Source: Pseudo-nitzschia pungens (taxonomy: Eukaryota; Bacillariophyta; Bacillariophyceae; Bacillariales; Bacillariaceae). From it: DNA of 64,000 bases. The translations under genes and the position numbers were made by a program. The notes below the pieces were generated by a model. It saw only the letters and a program-made list of their open reading frames with translations. It was not told the origin of the DNA and searched no databases. Within the stretch, counting starts at the first letter, position 1; the number at the start of each line of letters is the position of its first letter. Shown in pieces: positions 31,906 through 42,093 of this stretch. The stretch covers positions 2,480,001 to 2,544,000 of the forward strand of contig CM074767.1 of assembly GCA_037355855.1 (NCBI GenBank), given 5' to 3'.

Positions 31906-32845
31906 TATGAAGATATTCAAGGTGGTGCTATGATCTGTGCTAAGGCTTCTGTGTAGGAGAGTGTATTGGGGCTACAGGCAGCAGCCTCCAGTAACTGACT
32001 AACAGGTGCTGGGCTGAATGCTAGAGCTGTGTGCTAATTGCTAGCATACAGGCTTAGCAACAGGCTTAGCAACAGGCTTAGCAGCAGGCTTAGCAACAGG
32101 CTTAGCAGCAGGCTTAGCAACAGGCTTAGCAGCAGACCTATATCCTACTATCCTGTTTAGTATGGATGCTAGCAGAGTTTACTAGGGTCGCCGCATACGA
32201 TTTGTACCAATCGTACGTACCCCGAGTAAAGCACCTTTTTATGGTGTAGCTAAATGCTACAGGGTTAGGGTTGCTAATGCTACGAGATACTGAAGATGCT
32301 AGCCTACCATGATACCATGCTAAGATACTATGCTACCGCCGGGGTCGGGTCATTGGTGTATAATATATACCATGACCGGATACCCGGCCCAAACAGTTAC
32401 CAAACGTGCTAGCATAAGTGAGCTAGCACACAATTTGATCTAATTCATCGGAGATACCCTACGATACTCCGATACGCTACCCGTAGAATACAGTACCAGA
32501 CCTACAGAGTGCTGTTATTATACGAGTTAGCGAGTTAGCGGATCGATGTCACGATACAGAGCTGAGACGCGCTCAGCTCCCTTTTATTCACTCTTTATGT
32601 TTCACTCTAAAATAAACACACCTATCATGCCCTCCTTTACGACCGATTCCGATGTACCTCTAGGGAAGTGCCTTGTATTGCTTAAGTGTATGCAATAGAC
32701 CTTGAACAGTCCACTGTAGACTCACGATTTGCCAGGACTTTATGTATTATTATTGTTAAGGCTTTTCCTTATTTACAGACCAGTACAAGCCGATTAAGTT
32801 CTACGATTAGACCCCGAAGACCGCTGACGAGCGGATATCAACGCA
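31906..32845 (+). repeat. Copia 5' LTR
   Basis: 940 bp, starting TATGAAGATATTCAAGG and ending GGATATCAACGCA. It contains seven 12-bp CAGGCTTAGCAA/G units (about 32050-32130), a TATA-like GTATAATATATACC near 32358, and an AATAAA-like signal near 32611. Confidence 0.88.
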
Positions 32846-32860
32846 GTTTATCAGACCCAC
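32846..32860 (+). promoter_or_regulatory. Candidate primer-binding site
   Basis: GTTTATCAGACCCAC directly follows the 5' LTR. TATCAGA resembles the initiator-tRNA half-site used by many Copia elements; the match is partial. Confidence 0.4.
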
Positions 32861-33787
32861 CGCTCGACCCACTTCTACGAACCGGGACGCCGGCTAGAGC
32901 GCGTGATGAAATCCAGCTGGCTGATCACCACTGGCATCCATGCCTACACTTGGATGTAAAAACATCAGCTCAATGGACCTACAGCTGACATCGTGAGATC
33001 CCTGATGTAAATGGGGAGCCCTTCCCCAGACACGCGAACCGACCGGAGCCCACACATCCACCTCTGGGGCCTGAAATACAGTAGATGAGCATCATGGTGG
33101 CACCATGGAGGCTCGATCCGGTGGGGAAGGAGCAGGACGTGGAGAAAGCAGCGTCCATGATTCCCTGTCACCTTACAGGATTCAAGGGGACGTTTGCCAC
33201 GGATGGGACAATGCTGGAAAAGGACTTTCGTGGAGGCAGAACACCACGTACCTTCCAGTGAAGACAGTGTCCAGTAGACCAAGGACATGACGTCAGGCCC
33301 ATCCATAAATGAGGCGCAGACAACCTCAATGAGGCGCAGACAACCTCAAATCTGTCATACCATCGATTTTTTTGATTTTTAGCCAAGGGAACTTGGAATC
33401 AGACAACCAAGAACCCTGAGATCAGTCATATCTCAAAATCAGATCGATTGGTCCAGAGCAGAAAGACAGAATAGAATTCTTCTCTTTTTGGTCGACGTCG
33501 GCGCAGACCACTGACGCAACCCACTGTCGACACGTAACAATCGACAACCCACTGTCGATACGGAACAATCGACACGTACTTATTTCGGACCATCGATTCG
33601 AAAGTTCTTCTTTTTGAATGACGACGCGGACGTCAACACAGAATTGACACGTAACCTCTTTTTCTGGATCGACGATCAAGTTCGAAACAGTCGACAGGTG
33701 GAAACAGTCCCCCACCACAAAAGAATTTGGTTTAGAAACTGAAGCAAGTTAGTTACTCAGAGCAAGTCAAGTCAAGTCAAGTCAACC
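32861..33787 (+). other. Copia untranslated leader
   Basis: Sequence between primer-binding site and gag. Holds a 20-bp tandem duplication (AATGAGGCGCAGACAACCTC, 33308-33348) and repeated CAAGT just before the gag ATG. No gene. Confidence 0.5.
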
Positions 33788-35699
33788 ATGGCCAAGCAAA
33801 CCAGAAGACAAATCGCTGCCGCCGCCGGAGCTGGAGATGTCCCTGAATCCCTGGAGACGGTGCTGACGCTGTGTCCTGGAGGCAACGCTCTTCCGCCTGG
33901 AGTTGCCGCTGGAGCTGGTATTCCCCCTGTCGGAGCGCCTGGAGTCCCTCCTGTTGCTCCTGCTGGAGCCTCCAGAGTCCAACAAGAACCAAACCTTGAC
34001 ATCCAACCTCGATCTGAGATGATCCTACTTGCTGCTGTTCAAGAACTGAGAGCAATGCGCAATGAGAACGCAGCTCGAGCGGCTGCTGAAGCCGCCGCCC
34101 AAGTGGCTGCTGAAGCCGCCGCCTCAAGTGGCTGCTGAAGCCGCCGCCCGAGTGGCTGCTGAAGCCGCCGCTGCTGCCGCCGCTCGTGCCCCTGCTCCCG
34201 CTCCCGCTCCTGCACCTGCAGGGGCTAGTCCTGATATCCTCCAAGCCCATGCCACAGCCCAAGCTAATGGTGGAATCTCTGGATACAAGAATGGAGCAAA
34301 GCTCAGCTCAAGGGAGTTAGACCTCCACAAGATCCTCTCTGGTTTCAGCAACAGTGATACGGCGGATGAACTATTCCGGAACGGCCTCAACAGCATCGAG
34401 GCGATCCAACAGCTCTCTGCCAAGGAACTCCCCAAGTCCCTCCGTGACTTCAATGGGGGCCGTCATCCGATGTGCCCCTACCACGAACGAGTATTCATCG
34501 GACTTTCCTTCAGACAATCCTTTCAGCTTCTTTCGGAGTGGATCCGCTACCAACCTCTTATTGGTATCAAGCCTACAGCCCATACTTGGCTTAGCGACCC
34601 CCTCGCAGCCGACCAAACGCGCCAGCGCCTACATGAAATGCAGACCGCTGACAAGGACGCAGTCTCAGCATCCATCACTCCGCCGAAGCTCATCAACCTT
34701 GATAACTTCCGTCAGTGGGAAGAAAGCTTCCGTCAGTTCCTCCGCTTCCAGTACAATGAACAAGGGTTCCCCCTCTCATATGTTATTTGTCCGAAGGAGC
34801 ATGAGACGGTGACTGCAGCAGAGAGATCTGCCACTGTTGGAAAGGATGGGATTTTTTCCAACTGGATGGATTACAATGTTCGATGCGCCACGCTTGAAGG
34901 CCCGCAGTTTGTCACTGACAACCACGACGTTTGGGTGTTGCTCTGCAACGCAGTCCGTGATGGCCCTGCCTGGGCCTACACTCGAAGGTATAAAGACGCG
35001 AAGAATCCGACTGGGAACGCCCGAGCGGCTTTCCTAACCCTCTACGAGAATGCCTTCTCTGCAACTAACGTCGCGGCTATCCTTGACAAGGTCCGTACCG
35101 GCATGTACACCTCCCGCTACACAGGAGACTCTCGAACATACAACTTTGAGAAGCACTGCAGAACTTGGTTGAATTTCCAGACTACGCTCTCCAACCACGA
35201 CAAGTTGCCCGACGAGCAAGACTTCACCATGCATTTCATCCACAGCATTCAAGATGATTGGTTTGAGAACCCCAAGCTCCAGGTCCTTGAAACCGACAAG
35301 TACACCAAGGACTTCAACGAGTGCGTCTCGTACTTCAAGAGGTGTCTTGGCATACGAAAGATGAGTGCGGCTTCAACCAAGCGGGCGCGAAGTATCTCCT
35401 CGGTACACCAAGGCGGTGGTGGCAACCAAGGAAGCAGCAAGGGCGCGTACAGCGGCAAGATTGAGGACAAGCAGTATCCCCATGAAGTTTACAGGACCTT
35501 CTCCAAGGAACAACGCAAGCAGTTGTATGACCTCCGCCAAAAGAAGAAGGCTCGGACTATTCAGTCCACAAGTTCTACCACGCCTGCTGCCTCCACGAAC
35601 GCGACCCAAGGCGCAGGGAACAGTTTTGGGCCCAAGGGACGCAGAAAGAACAAGAAGAAGGGCAACGGCTCGAACCAAGGACAGACCCCCAAGAACTGA
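33788..35699 (+). pseudogene. Copia gag with one frameshift
   Basis: ATG 33788 starts MAKQTRRQIAAAAGAG; the frame is Pro/Gly/Ala-rich, then AEAAAQVAAEAAA repeats. Within the GCCGCCGCC repeats at about 34124 an extra T moves the frame, and the first frame stops at 34138. The second frame continues AARVAAEAAA to a capsid-like part (LNLDNFRQWEESFRQFLRF, FLTLYENAFSATNVAAILDKVRT, YNFEKHCRTWLNF) and a basic C-terminus GRRKNKKKGNG. The joined protein would be about 637 residues. No clear zinc knuckle is visible. Gag forms the particle that carries the RNA. Confidence 0.75.
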
Positions 35700-35741
35700 A
35701 ACGACGGCCGGTGCCCGAAACTGAGTAGGGTAGGCCGGCTG

Positions 35742-38700
35742 TTGTACCAGATGGACCTGCCACGCGCGCCCCCCCCACCCAGTCCTGAGGGGCAATGCGA
35801 GCTGGACAGTCACGCTGATACAACTGTCGCCGGCTCCAATATGATCTTGCTTGAAGACCAAGTCGTCAGTCACGTCGATGTTCATCCTTTTTCGCCTGAG
35901 CTCGAGCCTATCAAGAACATTCCTATTGGGACCTGTGTTACGGCTTACACAGATACCGACGGGAAAGTTTGGTTGATTTATTTCCACGAAGCACTGTATT
36001 TTGGCGACAAGTTGTCCCACAGCTTGATTTGCCCGAATCAGATACGGGACTGCCATCCCAATCGTGTCAATGAGGCGCCCCGTCAATATGACGAACAGTC
36101 CAGTCACTCCATCCATATTGACAATACCGATCCTGAAGATCCCCATGCGGGACACACCCTTGACATCAAGCTCCTGCTTGATGGGGTCGTGTCCTACTTC
36201 CCTTCCCGCAAGCCAACCAAGCATGAAATGGCTACATGCGACCATGTCGTTGCCACCCGAGACTTCCCCTGGGATCCGAAGAGCAAGAAATTCGAGCAAG
36301 CCGAAGAAGCCATCGACAGATCTCATCCGTTGAATCCCACGGTATCTGTCCTTCGCGCGGCGCCGCCCACCATGACGCCGCCCATCGCGCCTGCTCAGAC
36401 GACCACAAAGCAGTCCAAGAGGTCCAAGACGAACAAGCGCAAGTTGGAGCCCGTCAAGACACGGTCCAATTTCAGTCCCCATTTGTACGACGAACCTCTT
36501 CGGAGCGACGAGCTGATTCTACCGCCGCATGATTCCTACGAGAAGTACAAGCTGCGGAGTCTCCAGCAACTCTGCACCCGCCGTGACCTGACCCCATGTG
36601 CGATTGCATCCGACTCTCGTCTGGATGCACGACTATCTTCTCTCTTTTCGGGCGATTCCTTGAAGACTTGCGGGGACGATGATGTAGACGACGATTCAGT
36701 ACCAAGTCTTACAATCAACGCCCTGCATACTCCGTTGTACGAGCGCGCCTACACCGATGGACGCGAGCGCTTCGAATTGGATCCCCATTGCAGGGATTCC
36801 CCCGTCTGCCTGTCTGCCAGTTTACAAGCATGTTCGATGGGACGATGCAGTCGAACCAGTCGATCCCGAGCTCGACACTATCGCCAGACGAGCCAAGTGG
36901 GGTCCGACGATTGACACCGAACGATACTGCAAGATCGACTTCTGACCGTCTGTCCAAGATTTGGGATGTATCTCCGAGAAAGGCTGCGGATACCCTTCGA
37001 GTCACAACCCAGAAAGGCTTCCGCAACCCAATGCATCCCCTTGTCCGCCGATTGCCAACGCAGAGCTTCAGAAACAAGCGCATCGCGGCTGGCAAATGGT
37101 ATACCGACACCTGGATGGCAAAGGTCCCGAGCATCATGCGACAAGATTCAGCCGCCCAAGTTTTCAGTAATGGTAAGGGCTACGACGAGTTCATACCTAT
37201 ATAGGGCAAGAAGCAAGCGTATGAAGGACTGAAGATTTTCATCCACGATGTTGGCATCCCCGAACATTTGATATCCGATGGCGCTCGAGAGCAAGGAGCC
37301 CCTGGTACTTACAAGACTCCATGGAATAAGGTTGTCAGCAAGAACCATATCCACCAGACCTTCATCCAGCCAAGATGTCCCTTCCAGAATTGCGCGGAGC
37401 TCAGCATCGGCCATATCAGCAGAAGTATACGTAAGAAGACGGCCCGGAAGCGATCCCCCAAGCGCCTGTGGGCTTTCTGCGGAGAGCTCGTTGCTGCAAT
37501 CCTGCCAACGCACGGCTAATCCTACGACGATCGGCCGAACGCCGTTCGAAATTGTACATGGGTACATGCCTGACATATCTCTGTACCAAGCCCATGAATG
37601 GTATGATTTCGTCTATTGGGTTGATCTCTCTGATGGGACCAAAAAGCTGGGACGGTGGCTTGGCTCGTGCGGCGACCGATTTGGAGGCGGGGACTGCCAC
37701 TGGATCCTGAACGAGGCGGCCATGCCGGTAAGCACTAACACAGTCCGTGCTGTTACTGAAGAAGAATTGCGTTCCCATGACAGTCAAGCGATATATGGAC
37801 TCATTTGACCAAGCAGTTGAATCCAAGATCGGGGACAAAGTGGAGGATAACGACGCAAAGTTCCAAGCTACGTACCCTGATCCCCCTGCTGAGTTATTTG
37901 AAGGACACCAAGAAAGGTGGGAGCTCGCCGAGCCTGAAGCTTCCATCCCAGACATCGACGACCTCATACCTGATGGGGATGACTATGATGAGTATATTGG
38001 TAATAATGTCATGATCCAGAAGGGCGACGAACGACTACGGTGTGTCGTGAAGAATCGTTCTGCTGATCTTAATGGCAATCCGATTGGCAAGAGGAATGAT
38101 AACCCTATCCTTGATACCAGAATGTATGATCTGCAGTTTCCAGATGGTTCCGTCGAGCAGTACACCGCCAATATCGTTGCTGAGAGCATGTACAGCGAGA
38201 TCGATGACGACGGACGAATGTTCTCTCTACTGGACGAGATTATCGATCACGAGAAGGACGGATCCGCCGTTAGGAAGCAAGATGCGACGATCACCAACAA
38301 GTATGGTCGCAAAGTCCCCAAGCCTACAAAGAAGGGATGGCGATTACTCGTCAGTTGGAAAGATGGAACCGAATCCTGGTGTAAGTTGAGCGATCTAAAA
38401 GAGTCCTTTCCTGTGCAGACCGCAGAGTACGCCGTATCCGCCAAGATTTCAGAGCAGCCAGCGTTCCGATGGTGGATCCACCACGTACTACGAAGGAAGA
38501 AGCGAATCCTCAAGGCCACCAAGCGAAACAAGTACTGGGATAGGACGCACAAGTTTGGAGTGGAGTTGCCTCATTCTATTCCCGAAGCCCTAGCCATCGA
38601 CCGAAAGACTGGAACGGACTATTGGGAGAAGGCGATCGCGAAGGAGATGAGGAACAACGAGATGGCGTTTGAGTTCGATCCAAGCTACACCGTCGAAGGT

Positions 38701-40282
38701 CTCAAGGCCGAAGGTTTCAGCAGGATCACTACCCATATGATATTCGACGTCAAGCTGGGATCCCTCACCAGAAAGGCTAGATTAGTTGCCGATGGCCATA
38801 AGGTACAAGCGACAGCCAAGGAACATACCTTCAGCAGTGTACCAAGCAGAGATTCAGTCCGTATCTTCTTCCTGTTGGCAGCGCTGAACAATTTGGACGT
38901 ACTGTCTGCGGACATCCAGAACGCCTATCTTACAGCGCCGATCAAGAAGAAGTATTATTTGGTTGCACGGGCTGAAGACGGGTTTCCTCCGCACTTGGTA
39001 GGTCAGGTATGTAAGATTGTTCGAGCACTGTATGGACTTCCTGTTGCAGGCGCGTCGTTCCGATCCTATTTGACCAAGCACCTACGGACGCTAGGATATC
39101 AACCCTGTAAAGCTGATCCTGATGTTCATATGCGAGTGGAGACGCGAAAGGATGGTTCTAGGTACTGGGCTTACTTGATTGCATACGTCGACGATATCAT
39201 CTGTTGCAGTGAGGACCCACGACGGCAGTTGGAGAGTATCGAGCAGCGCTTCACGCTGAAGGACGGGACTATAGAAGTTCCAACCTTGTATTTGGGCGCT
39301 GATATTCATTTGCATGTGGTTGAAGACGACCCAATCCCTAAGTGGGCGATGTCCTCCGAGAAATATGCCAAGAAAGCCATCGACGCAGTAGAGAAGGAGC
39401 TTGGCACTTGGCACTGAGCAGTACGGTTATAAGTATCTCCCGAACAAGGTGTCAACCCCGTTGACGTCAGATTATCGACCTGAAGTTGATGTAACCGCCG
39501 AACTGGATCCAAGCAAGCAGAACTACTACCAAGGATTGATTGGCGTCTTGAGGTGGTTATGTGAGCTCGGTCGACTGGATTTGGTCATGCCTGTATCTCT
39601 TATGTCTAGATATCTAGCGCAAGCGCGAACAGGGCATTTGAACCAAGTATTGCACATGTTTGCCTATCTCAAGGTGCATGCCCGATCCAAGTTGGTGTTT
39701 GATGAGACCCGGCCCGAAGTGGATGAGTCCAGATTCCCCGACTGTGATTGGAGTGAGTTCTATCCAGATGCCAAGGAAGTATTGCCACCGGATGCTCCTG
39801 AACCTCTTGGAAAAGCAGTTATTATGAGTTGCTTTGTCGATGCGGATCATGCCGGATGCAAAGCAACAAGAAGGTCCCATACCGGAATCATCATCTTTGT
39901 GAACAGGGCTCCAATCCTGTGGTTCAGCAAAAGGCAAACCACTGTCGAGACCTCAACCTTTGGATCTGAGATTGTTGCGCTTCGAATTGCCATTGAACTG
40001 ATTGAAGGGCTCAGATACAAGCTCCGGATGATGGGCGTTCCTATTGAAGGTCCTACCAATGTGTACTGTGACAACGAGTCTGTTGTCAAAAATACCACCA
40101 GACCAGAGAGCCCTTGCAACAAGAAGCACAACAGCGTCGCATACCACAAGGCGCGCGAGTCTATTGCTGCTGGAACAATTCGAATTGCAAAGGAGCCTGG
40201 CGAGACCAATATTGCTGACTTATTCACCAAGCTACTGAATGGTCCAGCTCTGAAGGAGCACTGCGCTCGATGCATGTGGTAA
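35742..40282 (+). pseudogene. Copia pol (PR-IN-RT-RH) with several frame breaks
   Basis: Protease: CELDSHADTTVAGSNM near 35797. Integrase: WDVSPRKAADTLRVTT, first Asp in WYTDTW near 37108, second in LISDGAREQG near 37272, Glu in PFQNCAEL near 37390; the region is split by shifts near 36790 and 36945, a TAG at 37202-37204, and a shift near 37515. Another shift lies near 37790. Reverse transcriptase is intact in 37790-39410 (ADIQNAYLTAP, YGLPVAGASF, AYVDDI). A T insertion in GGCACTTGGCACT near 39408 separates it from RNase H (MSCFVDADHAGCKATRRSHTG, TFGSEIVALR, NIADLFTK) ending 40282. No autonomous polyprotein can be made; movement would need a helper. Confidence 0.85.
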
Positions 40283-40926
40283 AAATTGCTCCAGCTGCAT
40301 TATCTGAGGTACTTTGACCCCCTGACAAGCAGCTCGGACGCAGAAGATTTTTTTTGGTTTCGATTTTCGGAACCAGGCCATTTCGGATTTCGATTACGAG
40401 TTCTTCGACCGCACCGATTTTCGATTTCGTTGTTGGGAGCAGTCGATTTCGATTTCGATTCCGGACGCAACCTTGTTTTGAACGCAATCTGTTTCGGATG
40501 CAACCTTAATCCGGACGCAACCTCTGTCCGAACGCTTTGATTCGGATTCGATCTTATGTTATATGTTATATTTGGGAGTCTCCGGTACACCGGTTCCGGG
40601 GACTATAAACTTGAAATACAATAGGCCGATTGATATGTCCTTATACGTGTTAAGGAATCGGACCAAGGGCAAAATGCCCTCCAGTCCAACCCCTTTTTTT
40701 TCTATTATAAATTGGCCGGGCCTCTGATAGAAGAACTGCAATATTTGGTGCAGTTTGATCTCCGACAAGTTATTTGGAAGCATCCCTGAATTCTGTTATG
40801 ATCCATTCAAGTGTCCTGGTACAACAAGCAAGAGTATTGGTGTTCCCCTGGGAGTATCTGTTTCCGGGGACTGGTATAGTTGCTCAGTTGCTCATTACAG
40901 GACTACTGGCATGAATCACGGGGACT
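40283..40926 (+). other. Copia 3' untranslated region
   Basis: Contains T-rich and TTTCGATTTCGA-type strings and GTTATATGTTATATTTGG near 40557. It lacks an obvious purine tract directly before the 3' LTR, which fits the doubt about the exact LTR start. Confidence 0.4.
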
Positions 40927-41841
40927 ATGAAGATATTCAAGGTGGTGCTATGATCTGTGCTAAGGCTTCTGTGTAGGAGAGTGTATTGGGGCTACAGGCA
41001 GCAGCCTCCAGTAACTGACTAACAGGTGCTGGGCTGAATGCTAGAGCTGTGTGCTAATTGCTAGCATACAGGCTTAGCAACAGGCTTAGCAACAGGCTTA
41101 GCAGCAGGCTTAGCAACAGGCTTAGCAGCAGACCTATATCCTACTATCCTGTTTAGTATGGATGCTAGCAGAGTTTACTAGGGTCGCCGCATACGATTTG
41201 TACCAATCGTACGTACCCCGAGTAAAGCACCTTTTTATGGTGTAGCTAAATGCTACAGGGTTAGGGTTGCTAATGCTACGAGATACTGAAGATGCTAGCC
41301 TACCATGATACCATGCTAAGATACTATGCTACCGCCGGGGTCGGGTCATTGGTGTATAATATATACCATGACCGGATACCCGGCCCAAACAGTTACCAAA
41401 CGTGCTAGCATAAGTGAGCTAGCACACAATTTGATCTAATTCATCGGAGATACCCTACGATACTCCGATACGCTACCCGTAGAATACAGTACCAGACCTA
41501 CAGAGCGCTGTTATTATACGAGTTAGCGAGTTAGCGGATCGATGTCACGATACAGAGCTGAGACGCGCTCAGCTCCCTTTTATTCACTCTTTATGTTTCA
41601 CTCTAAAATAAACACACCTATCATGCCCTCCTTTACGACCGATTCCGATGTACCTCTAGGGAAGTGCCTTGTATTGCTTAAGTGTATGCAATAGACCTTG
41701 AACAGTCCACTGTAGACTCACGATTTGCCAGGACTTTATGTATTATTATTGTTAAGGCTTTCCCTTATTTACAGACCAGTACAAGCCGATTAAGTTCTAC
41801 GATTAGACCCCGAAGACCGCTGACGAGCGGATATCAACGCA
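40927..41841 (+). repeat. Copia 3' LTR
   Basis: About 915 bp, matching 31906-32845 with only a few substitutions (for example GTGCTGTTATT versus GCGCTGTTATT) and five rather than seven CAGGCTTAGC units. Confidence 0.88.
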
Positions 41842-41870
41842 ACAGTCATATTTGAACCTTTTTGTTTTTA

Positions 41871-41913
41871 GCTGAGAATCAATTCTCAGCGAAAATGAAT
41901 TTCATTTTCGCTG
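41871..41913. repeat. Overlapping palindromes
   Basis: GCTGAGAATCAATTCTCAGC (41871-41890; 9-bp arms) overlaps CAGCGAAAATGAATTTCATTTTCGCTG (41887-41913). The shared CAGC lets the sequence form either of two hairpins; a further CAGCGAAAATG follows at 41925. Confidence 0.85.
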
Positions 41914-42073
41914 AGAATTTTTTTCAGCGAAAATGTTTTGAGACTAGGGTTAAAGTTTTCGAAATATTAACCAATGAGAATCCGTTGCCTTAGTCATCAT
42001 GAATGATCCAAAGATATTTTCATATCTTCAACCTTAATAATGTTAAACCCCTTTTGTTTTGTACTAAGATTTT

Positions 42074-42093
42074 TTGTTGTTGTCTGTCTACTC
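42074..42093. repeat. Target-site duplication, left copy
   Basis: TTGTTGTTGTCTGTCTACTC, repeated exactly at 44280-44299. Confidence 0.88.

Larger units (their letters stand above)
31906..41841 (+). mobile_element. Copia-type LTR retrotransposon, coding region broken
   Basis: Two near-identical LTRs (31906-32845, 40927-41841) bracket gag (33788-35699) and pol (35742-40282) in Copia order: protease, integrase, reverse transcriptase, RNase H. The protein style (protease core DSHAD, RT catalytic YVDDI, RNase H end HTGIIIF/ADLFTK) is that of diatom Copia lineages. LTR divergence is only a couple of substitutions plus a 24-bp array difference, so the insertion is young, yet gag and pol carry several 1-nt shifts and a stop. 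I do not find a matching target-site duplication; CGGTA precedes and ACAGT follows. The 5' boundary may therefore be truncated. Confidence 0.9.
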
